The notes: generated by a model from the letters alone, not told the origin. A stretch of DNA of 64,000 bases from Nitrospirota bacterium (GCA_004296885.1 SCVN01000003.1:124001-188000), one strand, 5' to 3'. Numbered from the stretch's first letter, positions 36,931-45,375 are shown. Translations and numbers: made by a program.

Positions 36931-37515
36931 ATGTCCAGACGCATCACCATCGTCCAGGGCCATCCCGATGCCCAGGCACGCCATTTCGGCCATGCGCTGG
37001 CGGACGAGTATACGAAGGGCGGCGAAGACGGGGGCCACGAAGTCAAACGCCTCGAGGTCGCCAAGATGGAGTTTCCCCTCCTGCGGACCAAGGAGGAGTT
37101 TGAGCAAGGCCGGCCGCCGGACTCAATCCGGCTGGCCCAGGAGGCGATCGCCTGGGCGGACCATCTCGTCATCCTTTATCCGCTCTGGCTGGGCGACATG
37201 CCCGCCCTCCTCAAAGCGTTCTTTGAACAAGTCTTTCGCCCCGGCTTCGCGTTCACCCCGGGGGAGCGGAGGCGCTTCCCGAAGAAGCGCCTCACCGGCA
37301 AGTCGGCCCGCATTGTCGTCACCATGGGCATGCCGGCCTTCGTCTACCGATGGTTATTGCTCACCCGTAGCCTCAAGAGCCTGGATCACATTCTCCGATT
37401 CTCCGGCATCGGTCCCATCAACAGCACCGTGATCGGGACGATAGAAGGGATGACCGACAAGCAGCGCGCGGGATGGCTCGACCGCCTGCGGGCGTTGGGG
37501 GAGCAAGGGAAATAG
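36931..37515 (+). CDS. Flavodoxin-fold NAD(P)H dehydrogenase (quinone)/KefF-like reductase
   Basis: 194 aa. Opens with ITIVQGHPDAQARHFGHALADEY, the FMN-binding start of the MdaB/KefF family, followed by AWADHLVILYPLWLGDMPALLKAFFEQVFRPGFAF, the hallmark strand and helix. Members reduce quinones or support K+ efflux systems. C-terminal part is short (ILRFSGIGPINST). Start is preceded by ACGGGCC, with no clear ribosome site. It lies 21 bp before the coiled-coil gene on the same strand. Confidence 0.85.
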   Translation: MSRRITIVQGHPDAQARHFGHALADEYTKGGEDGGHEVKRLEVAKMEFPLLRTKEEFEQGRPPDSIRLAQEAIAWADHLVILYPLWLGDMPALLKAFFEQVFRPGFAFTPGERRRFPKKRLTGKSARIVVTMGMPAFVYRWLLLTRSLKSLDHILRFSGIGPINSTVIGTIEGMTDKQRAGWLDRLRALGEQGK

Positions 37516-37536
37516 GCTGTCACAGAGGAGGGGCCC

Positions 37537-38172
37537 ATGTCGCGAATCAAGGCACTCAGAGCGTCGCTCGACAAGAAGTTGGATGCGTTGGAGCACCAGG
37601 CGCTGGCGCTGGAAGCCCAGCTGACGCAGACGAAGGAACAGGGGTTGCAGCGGCTGGAGGAGCGCAAGCAGCAGCTGCGGGACGTCTTGAAGCAGGTCCA
37701 GGCCGAGGTGCAGAAGTCGAAAGGGGTGGCGGAGCAGGCGAAGGGCGAGGTGCAGGCCAAGCTCGAACACCTGCAAGTGCAGTTGGCGCTCGGCAAGGCG
37801 GACGCCCGTGACACGTTCGAGGAGCAGCGGACGAAGATTCTGAAAGCCCTGCGCGAGTTCGAAGCCGCGGCGGACCAGAAACTGATCGGGGCCGCGTTCG
37901 AAGTGGGCTGGCTGTGGGAGGATCTGGTGGGCCGGGCCAGTACCCTGGAGGCGGAGCTGGACGCGCTGAAGGGCCGGTTTGAGGTCGAGAAGGCCAAGCA
38001 GCAGGCCACGCTGGAATCCAAGAAGCAGGAGCTGCTCGCCAAGCTACAAACGTTCAAGACCCAGCTCAAGGAGAAGCGTAAGGTGGCGCAGGCGAAAGCC
38101 GACACCTTTGAGATCGACATGCGCGAGGGGCTGGACCAAATCAAGGCAGGCTTTAAGAGACTCTTCGAATAA
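37537..38172 (+). CDS. Long coiled-coil protein
   Basis: 211 aa, almost wholly coiled coil with high Lys/Glu/Gln (KKLDALEHQALALEAQLTQT, KEQGLQRLEERKQQLRDV, FEVEKAKQQATLESKKQEL). It has no signal peptide or hydrophobic segment. One interruption at about 110-150 (FEAAADQKLIGAAFEVGWLW) could be a hinge. Start ATG has AGGAGG upstream. It resembles phasin/Apolipo-type or stress-associated coiled-coil proteins, but I cannot name a family. It follows the flavodoxin-fold gene by 21 bp. Confidence 0.65.
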   Translation: MSRIKALRASLDKKLDALEHQALALEAQLTQTKEQGLQRLEERKQQLRDVLKQVQAEVQKSKGVAEQAKGEVQAKLEHLQVQLALGKADARDTFEEQRTKILKALREFEAAADQKLIGAAFEVGWLWEDLVGRASTLEAELDALKGRFEVEKAKQQATLESKKQELLAKLQTFKTQLKEKRKVAQAKADTFEIDMREGLDQIKAGFKRLFE

Positions 38173-38468
38173 TAGCTGGACGCCTCGTGCGTCTTGTTGG
38201 CACTTTAAGAATCGCGGATGACGAACGGCAGGAATGGCGGCCTGGTTACTCCCCTTGCTCGCGCAACGCGCGGCCTCAGAAGGCCCTCGTTGGACGCGCG
38301 CAGTGAGGGATCAACCAGACCGCCTTAGAGAAAGGACTTCAGCCTTTGGAGGGAAAGAGGGGTGGCGGGAACGCGTCGCTGATGGACCCGTTCCCGCTCG
38401 GAACATTAAGGAGACCCTGTGTACTCATTTACCATATAGGGTTATAATTCCTGTCCAGCGGAGGCTAT
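38173..38468. repeat. Interspersed modular repeat and putative promoter before the DUF5131 gene
   Basis: Shared modules: GCGCGCAGTGAGGGATCAACC (about 38297-38317) and the hairpin GCGGGAACG (38365-38373) / CGTTCCCGC (38389-38397), both also at 30.9-31.0 kb. A perfect TATAAT lies at 38443-38448 with only a weak -35, about 20 bp before the GTG at 38469; it could be the promoter of the three-Cys-motif operon. Confidence 0.6.
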
Positions 38469-39209
38469 GTGGGCGACAAATCAGCTATAGAGTGGACCGA
38501 CGCTACCTGGAACCCTGTGACTGGTTGCTCAAAGGTCAGTCCGGGCTGCAAGAATTGCTATGCCGAGAGGCTGGCTGCTCGTCTCAAAGCGATGGGCAAT
38601 CCACGCTACGCCAATGGCTTTGATGTCACCCTCCACGGGGATCAATTAACGCTCCCTCTGCGATGGAAGCAACCCAAGAAGATATTCGTCAATAGTATGA
38701 GCGATCTCTTCCATGAAGAGGTTCCGGACGACTTCATAGTAAAAGCATTTGAGATCATGGAGCAAGCTCATTGGCATCGCTTTCAAATTCTCACTAAGCG
38801 GGCAGAGCGATTGGCGGAGCTTGCGCCGAAACTTCCTTGGCCAAAGAACGTATGGCAGGGAGTGTCAGTGGAGAATGACGATTACACGTGGAGGATCAAA
38901 TATCTATTGCAGGCTCCAGCTGTTGTACGCTTCCTCTCAATTGAACCCTTGCTAGGTCCAATTTCTAACCTGCCGTTGAAGGGAATATCCTGGGTGATTG
39001 TCGGAGGTGAAAGCGGGCCAAATTATCGCCATGTTGAAGCCGACTGGGTTCGCGAGATACGGGACCAGTGTGTCCATGCCCAGGTGCCATTCTTTTTTAA
39101 GCAGTGGGGTGGAATTACCTCAAAGGCAGGAGGCCGACGGCTAGATCGCAGAGTTTGGAGTGAAATGCCAGAGACAGAGATTAGTTTGCAACAAACAAGT
39201 CTGGTTTAA
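38469..39209 (+). CDS. DUF5131 (phage Gp37/Gp68-type) three-Cys-motif protein
   Basis: 246 aa from the GTG at 38469 (GGAGG 4 bp upstream). The N-terminal motif [19 protein letters not shown] has Cys-x6-Cys-x2-Cys, the 'three-Cys motif' that names this family (DUF5131), likely a radical-SAM-like iron-sulfur site. [40 protein letters not shown] and [15 protein letters not shown] are highly characteristic family blocks, consistent with a TIM-barrel. It is followed 9 bp on by TcmP, its usual partner. Lower G+C than neighbours. The substrate is unknown; a role in phage or mobile-element biology is likely. Confidence 0.88.
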   Translation: MGDKSAIEWTDATWNPVTGCSKVSPGCKNCYAERLAARLKAMGNPRYANGFDVTLHGDQLTLPLRWKQPKKIFVNSMSDLFHEEVPDDFIVKAFEIMEQAHWHRFQILTKRAERLAELAPKLPWPKNVWQGVSVENDDYTWRIKYLLQAPAVVRFLSIEPLLGPISNLPLKGISWVIVGGESGPNYRHVEADWVREIRDQCVHAQVPFFFKQWGGITSKAGGRRLDRRVWSEMPETEISLQQTSLV

Positions 39210-39218
39210 TCTCACCGA

Positions 39219-40349
39219 ATGCCACCTCGCACTACTCGCTGGCCCATTGAGCCACACACTCAGGCAAAACATCTTATTCTTGAGAGGTATCTGAAGGCAT
39301 GGTTGCCAATAATGGCAAGCTTCAATGGACGTATTGTGTACATTGATGCCTTTGCAGGTCCTGGAAGGTATAGCAAAGGAGAAGAAGGGTCACCGATTAT
39401 TGCATTGAAGACCCTTCTCGGTAATCCCCTTTTTCAGTCGCCAAAAAGACGATGCGATGTAGGCTTCTTCTTCATCGAAGAGGATCAAGAGAGAGCGGCG
39501 GCCTTAACAGAAGAACTGAACCAATTAGAAGCACAATTTCCGATCCCCAAGTGGGTTAGTTACGAAGTCATAAACGGAGAGTTTGCTTCCGAGATGACAA
39601 AGCTTCTTGATGCAATTGAGCGCAGAGGAAAACTGCTTGCCCCAACCTTTGCTTTTATCGATCCGTTTGGGTATAGCGGCGTACCCCTCGACGTCATAGC
39701 ACGTATGGCTCGTAATCCGAGTTGCGAGTGTCTCATAACGTTTGTATACGAATCGATTGTTAGACACGGGGGCAAACCAGAAGACTGGATCCAAGCGCAC
39801 ATCGATAAACTCTTTGATACAAACGAGTGGAAATCTCTGCTTGCTGGGCCTGATCCCAAAGAACGCATGGTCAAGATGATTGAACTTTATCGTAAGCAGC
39901 TTACGGACAAAGCAAAATTTAGATTTGTTCGAACTTTTTCCATGTTTGATCGAAGCAATCAAGCCGAGTACGTTCTGTTTTTTGGAACAAATAACCGAAA
40001 AGGGCTAAGCGTGATGAAGCAAGCAATGTGGAAGGCTGATCCGCTAAGTGGGCAGATATTCTCTGATAAAACGGATGCCGGGCAGATGGTACTATTGCAA
40101 TCCGGTGAGGATCTTGGACTTCGTTATCAATTGCAAGAAAAGTTTAGAGGACAAGGTTTTGTAGCCATTGGAGAAATCGAGAGATTTGTACTGGAAGAAA
40201 CCGCTTATTCAGAAGCGATGCATCTTAAACAAAAAACTCTCGCTCCAATGGAGAGAGAATCCATACCGCTTATCAAAGTACAAAGGCCACTTGGCAAACA
40301 GAACCGAAAAGGGACTTACCCAGAAGGCACAACAGTCATGTTTCTATGA
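39219..40349 (+). CDS. tcmP: Three-Cys-motif partner protein TcmP
   Basis: 376 aa. TcmP is defined by its co-occurrence with DUF5131 proteins. Visible: QAKHLILERYLKAWLPIMAS, FNGRIVYIDAFAGPGRYSKG (a methyltransferase-like DxFxGxG motif I), DVGFFFIEEDQERAAAL (acidic end of motif II) and APTFAFIDPFGYSGVPL (a DPFG motif, like the D/NPPY site of DNA methyltransferases). This suggests a Rossmann-type SAM enzyme, but I know of no proven activity. The ATG lies 9 bp after the DUF5131 stop and there is no strong ribosome site, so translation may be coupled. Clear codon difference from the surrounding chromosome. Confidence 0.88.
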   Translation: MPPRTTRWPIEPHTQAKHLILERYLKAWLPIMASFNGRIVYIDAFAGPGRYSKGEEGSPIIALKTLLGNPLFQSPKRRCDVGFFFIEEDQERAAALTEELNQLEAQFPIPKWVSYEVINGEFASEMTKLLDAIERRGKLLAPTFAFIDPFGYSGVPLDVIARMARNPSCECLITFVYESIVRHGGKPEDWIQAHIDKLFDTNEWKSLLAGPDPKERMVKMIELYRKQLTDKAKFRFVRTFSMFDRSNQAEYVLFFGTNNRKGLSVMKQAMWKADPLSGQIFSDKTDAGQMVLLQSGEDLGLRYQLQEKFRGQGFVAIGEIERFVLEETAYSEAMHLKQKTLAPMERESIPLIKVQRPLGKQNRKGTYPEGTTVMFL

Positions 40350-40496
40350 GACGGAGATAAAGTATCAGGAGCCATTTCCTGAAACCACTGTCTGTTCATC
40401 CTGCCAGGAATCTGATCGTCACTTCTCCTCCCACTAAACGTCGATCACCCTCGATGCGGCGTAGTTAGCGACACATGGAACGGGGCGAAGCGTTAA

Positions 40497-40543
40497 AGGC
40501 GATGGGTTTGCAAGCGGCCCATCGCCTTTCTGTTTTTTTCTTC
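40497..40543 (+). terminator. Strong intrinsic terminator
   Basis: The perfect 12-bp stem AAAGGCGATGGG (40497-40508) / CCCATCGCCTTT (40520-40531) with an 11-nt loop is followed by CTGTTTTTTT. It lies about 150 bp after the TcmP stop and would end the two-gene transcript, or a short RNA starting in 40438-40496. Confidence 0.85.
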
Positions 40544-40910
40544 TCGGCGGCGTCTCTACACTTTTAGGCGAGGTCGTTGGGGGCGGCCTCAACTGCGCGC
40601 ATCCTAATCAGCCTCTTTCACCTAAAAGGATGCCCTGTTGGTCCAACTGCGGCCGTCGAGCGAGGCCCTTCTGAGGGCGCGCGCTCCGGGAGCACAGGAC
40701 CAATAGGGCGTCCTCCTCCCACCTTCTGCGAGCACAGAGATCGCCCCCAAATGGCCTCGCCCCCCTTCCTCCTTCGTCAGCCGACGCTCTTAGAAACTTT
40801 GGAAACGAGAGGCCGCATGCCTCCGTCCATTTCTTCGTCAGCCGCAGTTCTGATAAGACTGAAGGTAAGAGGTCGCAGACCCCGGCTCTCCAATGCCATC
40901 GCTTCAGCCG
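40544..40910. repeat. Modular composite repeat, reverse copy, in the gap before the Spy-like gene
   Basis: From about 40590 to 40735 the sequence is the reverse complement of 30735-30905, including CTCCGGGAGCACAGGACC, GGGCGCGCGCTCC and TCCAACTGCGGCCGTCGAG. The arms CCCTGTTGGTCC (40630-40641) and GGACCAATAGGG form the hairpin ends. No gene is visible before 40911. Confidence 0.6.
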
Positions 40911-41342
40911 TCACTTCGCGGGCGGATTCCTGTCCTGGATGATCTTCAGGTAGTCCTGCGATGCCTGCCAGCGTCGGTGTAATTTCTTTTCGAATTCGTC
41001 GAGCTTCTGCTGCTGCTCCGGTTGAAGCCCCGGCTTGACGGCGGCGAGGGTCCGGTTCCAGATGGCCTCGACTTGGGGTTGCTGCTGCGCCCGCAGCGCC
41101 AGCAAATCGTCCTGCGCCTGGCTCACGATCGGTCCCAGGCTGGTTTGCTGGTCGGCGGTCAGGTCCAAGTGGCGCGTCAGCCGCTGCATCATCCATGGCT
41201 TCTTGGCCTTGGGTCCTGCTTCCCACCGGCTCTCGAGCTGGGACTGCAGGTAGCAGTGGGTGGCGACCCCGCCGATCAGCGTGCCGGACAGGAAGAGGAG
41301 GGTGAGGCCTCCCCAGACTTTCCAAGGATTCAGGCGATTCAT
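40911..41342 (-). CDS. Spy/CpxP-like periplasmic protein (heavy-metal-resistance fold)
   Basis: 143 aa. An N-terminal hydrophobic segment (WGGLTLLFLSGTLIGGVATH) acts as signal or anchor. LTRHLDLTADQQTSLGPIV and LQPEQQQKLDEFEKKLHRRW are the LTxxQ helices typical of Spy/CpxP/CnrX-like chaperone and sensor proteins. It lies 25 bp downstream of the anti-sigma-like gene, so it is in the ECF operon. Probably acts in metal or misfolded-protein sensing, by family. Confidence 0.75.
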   Translation of the reverse strand: MNRLNPWKVWGGLTLLFLSGTLIGGVATHCYLQSQLESRWEAGPKAKKPWMMQRLTRHLDLTADQQTSLGPIVSQAQDDLLALRAQQQPQVEAIWNRTLAAVKPGLQPEQQQKLDEFEKKLHRRWQASQDYLKIIQDRNPPAK

Positions 41343-41367
41343 GGCGTCTCCTTTTTCTCCTGTTGGC

Positions 41368-41700
41368 TCACAGATCGGACAGCGAAGCCACGAGCGTCTC
41401 GGCCGGATCGTCGAACAAGAGCGAGGCGACGAGGTCCGCGCTTGCCGGCTGGGCGAGCAGATAGCCGACCAGCAGGGCGGCGACGAGGCTTGCGGCCATG
41501 GCGGTCCGCCACACGAGACGATCCAGGGGGAACGAGCCGGGCGCCGGCCGTCCGGGCGACCGGCTCAGGGAGACGGCCCGCATGACCCCGGCCCGCCAGT
41601 CGGCTCCCGCGGCCGGCTCCGGCCCGGAGCGGTGGGCCGCCTGCAGGTGTTCGAACAGTTTCCGGATCTTGTCTTCGCGCGCCGGGTTCGAAGGTTTCAT
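41368..41700 (-). CDS. Anti-sigma-factor-like membrane protein
   Basis: 110 aa. A soluble basic N-terminal region (residues 1-66), one membrane segment (WRTAMAASLVAALLVGYLLA, about 65-84) and a short outside tail (LLFDDPAETLVASLSDL). It overlaps the upstream ECF sigma gene by 4 bp (ATGA at 41697-41700), the standard coupling for a sigma and its regulator. No zinc-binding HxxxCxxC motif is visible, so it would be a non-ZAS type. Function inferred from position and topology. Confidence 0.6.
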   Translation of the reverse strand: MKPSNPAREDKIRKLFEHLQAAHRSGPEPAAGADWRAGVMRAVSLSRSPGRPAPGSFPLDRLVWRTAMAASLVAALLVGYLLAQPASADLVASLLFDDPAETLVASLSDL

Positions 41701-42299
41701 GGATTTCCTCGCTCCTCCACCAGCCCGAGCAGCAGGGTGCGCAGGCGCAGGCGCGCGCGATGCGCGCGCACTTTCACGTTGACCTGGCTCCAGCCCAACA
41801 GGGCTGCGGCCTCACGGACGGACAAGCCGTCGAGGTACACCAGCGTGAGCACCGTCCGATTTTCGGGGGACAACTGATCCAGCGCCCAGTGCAGCACCGC
41901 CTTGGCCTCCTGCGCGGCGGTCTGTTGATGGAACGACCGGCCGGCCTGTTCCGTCAACACGTGCTCCACCCACATCTGGCCCTCTTCGGAGAGGGCACTC
42001 ATCGACGTTTCGCGCGACCGGTAGGCCTCGCGCCAGTAGCCGTAACAGGTCCGCACGGCGAGCGACGCCAGCCAGTGGTGAAACGGCGCCTGCTCCGCAA
42101 ACGTCGCCAGCGAGGTGAAGGCGCGCACGAACACCTCCTGCGCGACCTCGTCGACCTGCGCGCGCGGCACGTGCCGGCCCACGATCTTGAACACCTGGGC
42201 TTGATGGCGCGCGATCAGGGTCTCGAAGGCGTCGGTCTTTCCCCCCACGACGAGCCGGATGATCTCGGCATCCGTGAGCGCCTGTTCCGCCTGTGCCAT
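41697..42299 (-). CDS. ECF RNA polymerase sigma factor
   Basis: 200 aa from the ATG at 42299 (a longer upstream frame exists; no strong ribosome site). Region 2: AFETLIARHQAQVFKIVGRH and VDEVAQEVFVRAFTSLATF; region 4: LSPENRTVLTLVYLDGLSVREAAALLGWSQVNVKVRAHRAR-type, with helix-turn-helix GLSVREAAALLG. It directs transcription of a small regulon, probably including the downstream operon and the Spy-like gene upstream. Followed by anti-sigma-like and Spy/CpxP-like genes, indicating envelope or metal stress control. Confidence 0.88.
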   Translation of the reverse strand: MAQAEQALTDAEIIRLVVGGKTDAFETLIARHQAQVFKIVGRHVPRAQVDEVAQEVFVRAFTSLATFAEQAPFHHWLASLAVRTCYGYWREAYRSRETSMSALSEEGQMWVEHVLTEQAGRSFHQQTAAQEAKAVLHWALDQLSPENRTVLTLVYLDGLSVREAAALLGWSQVNVKVRAHRARLRLRTLLLGLVEERGNP

Positions 42300-42441
42300 G
42301 GAGCCAGTCACGTCCTCTCGGCTGCTCGACCGCTCGGATGGGGAAACCGGCAAACCGGCCGCCCCGGCTTCCACCCGGAAAGAAACGGAGGCGGGGGTGC
42401 GGCTAGCATAGCCGAAGCCCCGCCTCTCCGCCACCGCCAGG

Positions 42442-42975
42442 CTATCCTTCCTGATGATGGCGCATCCGCTTCTCGCGCTCCGCCTTGACCTTCTCACGCT
42501 GTTCCGGCGTCAGCAGGGACCAGGCTTCCCGCTTGGCCTTGATGGCCGCCACGCGGAGCCCGATCTCGAACGTCTCGCTCTCCTTGACCTTGGCCTCGAT
42601 GGCGGCCATGTCGGCGTTCTCCTCGTGCACCAGGGAAGTGAGCTCCCGCTCGGCCACGAGAATGTTGGCTTCGGTTCGGATCTTGGTCCGGTCGAAGTCC
42701 AGGCTCAGTTGCTTCACTTTGGACGCTTGCTCGTCCGTCAACCCGAGTTCCTTCTGATGCTTGATGAGGTGGTGGAGAAAGTGCCCGGCTCGGCCGTGCC
42801 GGCCGCCCATATCGTGCCCATGTCCGCCGCGATCGTGCCCGCCACATTCCATCTTATGTTCCATCTTATGGTGCCCGGACTCGGACCGGCCTGACGGCTC
42901 ATCCGCCCGGGCGACTCCGGAGAACGTCAGGGCCAACACCATCGCGTACAACAGAGGTTTCATCGTCCGCATCAT
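42442..42975 (-). CDS. Spy/CpxP-like His-rich periplasmic protein
   Basis: 177 aa from the ATG at 42975 (GGAGGAGG 5 bp upstream). Signal peptide MKPLLYAMVLALTFSGVARA, then a His-rich stretch (HKMEHKMECGGHDRGGHGH, about 35-65) and Spy-like helices (KELGLTDEQASKVKQLSLDF and AWSLLTPEQREKVKAEREKR). The His-rich region suggests Cu/Zn/Ni binding. It is upstream of the ECF gene on the same strand, with its own promoter region shared divergently with murJ. Together with the second Spy-like protein at 40.9 kb it makes a metal- or envelope-stress set. Confidence 0.78.
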   Translation of the reverse strand: MMRTMKPLLYAMVLALTFSGVARADEPSGRSESGHHKMEHKMECGGHDRGGHGHDMGGRHGRAGHFLHHLIKHQKELGLTDEQASKVKQLSLDFDRTKIRTEANILVAERELTSLVHEENADMAAIEAKVKESETFEIGLRVAAIKAKREAWSLLTPEQREKVKAEREKRMRHHQEG

Positions 42976-43195
42976 CCTGTCCTCCTCCGGCCATCGCGAG
43001 GCCGATGGCGCTGCTCTTGTTTGTGTGTGGACCGGTCGCCTTGCCGCGCAGTCTTCTTATGGAGCCAAGTCGTCATCGGGGCGGGGAAGGTTACACGGGC
43101 CGGGGCTCCACACATGGAGACGAGGGGGGCGCGTCTTTGTCGGGGGCGCGCAACTCAGTGGATTCGCTCAGCCGGTTCGGTTAGAATCCGCCGCA

Positions 43196-44806
43196 ATGCC
43201 CGATCCGACCGGCTCTCAAGCAGCATCGGTTCCCGCCCAGGATGAAAACCATACGGTGGTCCGAGCCGCCGGGATGATCGGCGTCGCCACCCTGTCCAGC
43301 CGCATCCTCGGCTTCATCCGCGACATGGTTCTGGCCCGCCTGTTCGGCGCGACGCCGGCGGCCGACGCCTTTTTCGTCGCTTACCGGATTCCGAACCTGC
43401 TGCGCGAACTCTTTGCCGAAGGCTCCATGTCCTCCGCCTTCATCCCGGTCTTCACCGAATACCACGCCAAACGGGAGCAGCGCGACGCCTGGGAGCTGGC
43501 CAGCGCGGTCTTCACGACGCTGCTGACGATCCTGACCGGCATCACGCTGCTCGGCATCCTGGCCTCGCCCGCGATCGTGTGGCTGCTGGCGCCGGGGTTC
43601 CACCAGGACCCGGCCCGTCTGGCCATGACCACGCTGCTCACCCAAATCATGTTTCCCTACCTCCTGTTCATCAGCCTGGCGGCCCTGGCCATGGGCGTGC
43701 TGAACTCGCTGCGCGCCTTTGCGGCGCCGGCCTTTTCCCCGGTGCTGTTCAACGTCTGCACGATCGCCGCGGCCCTGTTCCTCTCGCCGCTGCTGAGTGA
43801 GCCGATTTTGGGCGTGGCCGTCGGGGTGGTGGTCGGGGGCGCCGCGCAGTTCGTGATGCAGCTTCCGGGGCTCAAGCGGCGCGGGTTTCTGTTCGGCTGG
43901 CGGTTCGAACCGGGCCATCCCGGCGTCAAACGGATCGGCGCGCTGCTGGTGCCGTCGCTCCTGGGCATGTCGGTGACGCAAATCAACATCACGGTCAGCA
44001 CGGTCTTGGCCTCGTTCTTCGCCGGGGCGCCGACCTATTTGTTTTACGGGATGCGGCTGATCCAGTTTCCGCTGGGCATCTTCGGCGTGGCCCTGGCCAC
44101 GGCCATCCTGCCGACCCTCTCCCAGCAGGCGGCCCGGGGCTCGCTCACGGAGCTGCGCGACACCCTGGGCTTCGGCTTGCGCATGATCCTGTTCATCATT
44201 CTGCCGGCGATGGCGGGGCTGATCCTGTTGCGGGTACCGATCGTCCACCTGTTTTTCGAGCACGGGACCTTCACCGCGGCGGACACGGATGCGACGGCGA
44301 CGGCGCTCTTGTGTTATGCCGTGGGCCTGTGGGCCTTCGCCGGGGTGCGGATCGTCGTGACGGCCTTCTATTCGATGCAGGATACGAGGACGCCGGCCCT
44401 GGCGGCCGTGGCGGGGGTCGTCGGGAACCTGGTCCTCTCGCTGCTGCTGATGGGACCGCTGCAACATGCTGGGCTGGCCCTGGCTACGGCCCTGGCCTCC
44501 ATGCTGAACGGGGCCATCCTGGTGACGGTCTTGAACAAGCGGCTGGGCGGGATCGACTGGGCCTCCGTGGGCCGCTCGGCTGGACGCAGCCTGGTCGCAC
44601 TGGCGCCGGTGGTACTGGCTTCCGCCTGGGTGGCCGGGGCCTCGGTCTGGACCCATGAGGGTAATTGGATCGCCAAGACGGTGATGCTGCTGGTGGGCGT
44701 CGGCTTGAGCATGACCGGCTACTTCGGCGCCCATGCGCTGATGCGCTCGCCGGAGCTGGATGTCGTCTGGAATATCGTGAAACGACGGATAGGCGTGAAG
44801 CGTTGA
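43196..44806 (+). CDS. murJ: Lipid II flippase MurJ
   Basis: 536 aa, full-length. MurJ moves lipid II across the inner membrane for cell-wall synthesis. The start has a soluble tail of 25 residues, then GVATLSSRILGFIRDMVLARLFG and AFFVAYRIPNLLRELFAEGSMSSAFIPVF, both diagnostic, and about 14 membrane segments. FYGMRLIQFPLGIFGVALATAILPTLS and AFYSMQDTRTP are the conserved MurJ motifs. The ATG at 43196 is the first good start after the divergent Spy-like gene. It overlaps the following alkyltransferase start. Confidence 0.95.
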   Translation: MPDPTGSQAASVPAQDENHTVVRAAGMIGVATLSSRILGFIRDMVLARLFGATPAADAFFVAYRIPNLLRELFAEGSMSSAFIPVFTEYHAKREQRDAWELASAVFTTLLTILTGITLLGILASPAIVWLLAPGFHQDPARLAMTTLLTQIMFPYLLFISLAALAMGVLNSLRAFAAPAFSPVLFNVCTIAAALFLSPLLSEPILGVAVGVVVGGAAQFVMQLPGLKRRGFLFGWRFEPGHPGVKRIGALLVPSLLGMSVTQINITVSTVLASFFAGAPTYLFYGMRLIQFPLGIFGVALATAILPTLSQQAARGSLTELRDTLGFGLRMILFIILPAMAGLILLRVPIVHLFFEHGTFTAADTDATATALLCYAVGLWAFAGVRIVVTAFYSMQDTRTPALAAVAGVVGNLVLSLLLMGPLQHAGLALATALASMLNGAILVTVLNKRLGGIDWASVGRSAGRSLVALAPVVLASAWVAGASVWTHEGNWIAKTVMLLVGVGLSMTGYFGAHALMRSPELDVVWNIVKRRIGVKR

Positions 44807-45375
44807 GCACAGAACGAAGGACGAGATACGAACGACGAGCGACGAACCACGCGGCAGGCCTCGCGACGTCGGTTTTTCAGACGGCGCTGGGTTGGATGGG
44901 TGTCGCTGTCTCTCCGCTTGGAGTGGCGAGAATCGTCCTGCCGCAGGTGTCGCGCGCGAAGGCGGAGCGAGACCTGCTGTCGGTGAACTCGGCGCCCCTC
45001 CGAGAGCATGAGGCCCTGGCCCTGTTGGCTCAGGCGCAGGCACAGCTGGTGGAATTTCTCGCGGGGAAGAGGCGGACGTTGGACTTGCCGCCGGACCTCT
45101 CGCTTGGAACCCCCTTCCAACGCAAAGTCTGGCGGGCGGCGCTCCGCATTCCCTATGGCCGGGTCCGTTCCTACAAGTGGATCGCCGTCCGGGTCGGGGG
45201 CGGTCGCTATGCGCGGGCGGTGGGCCTGGCGCTGGGCGCGAATCCCGTGCCGATCCTGGTGCCCTGCCATCGCGTCGTGGCGCAGGACGGGTCGCTGGGC
45301 GGGTTCTCCTGCGGCCTGCCGGCCAAGCGGAAGCTCCTGACGCTGGAAGGCACGCTGAAACAACTCAAGAGCTGA
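44803..45375 (+). CDS. ogt: Methylated-DNA--protein-cysteine S-methyltransferase (Ogt-type)
   Basis: About 190 aa. It removes alkyl groups from O6-alkylguanine. The active-site Cys lies in ILVPCHRVVAQDG, preceded by GTPFQRKVWRAALRIPYGRVRSY, the DNA-binding part. I use the TTG at 44803, which overlaps the murJ stop, because FQTALGWMGVAVSPLGV is needed for the N-terminal domain and no ATG precedes it. The first 25 residues (STERRTRYERRATNHAAG) come from a word-type repeat (44811-44862), so the true start could be further in, and the N-terminus may have been altered. Confidence 0.8.
   Translation: MSTERRTRYERRATNHAAGLATSVFQTALGWMGVAVSPLGVARIVLPQVSRAKAERDLLSVNSAPLREHEALALLAQAQAQLVEFLAGKRRTLDLPPDLSLGTPFQRKVWRAALRIPYGRVRSYKWIAVRVGGGRYARAVGLALGANPVPILVPCHRVVAQDGSLGGFSCGLPAKRKLLTLEGTLKQLKS
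44811..44862. repeat. Word-type element W6 inside the start of the ogt-type gene
   Basis: GAACGAAGGACGAGATACG and ACGAACGACGAGCGACGAACC: the word ACGAACGACGAG is repeated imperfectly five times. It encodes the unusual Arg-rich N-terminus of the Ogt-type protein. Confidence 0.5.

Noticed and set aside
40168-40437. A frame of 89 codons overlapping the end of tcmP
   Set aside because: It lies in another frame of tcmP and has no start signal; its composition is that of an out-of-frame reading of a low-GC gene.
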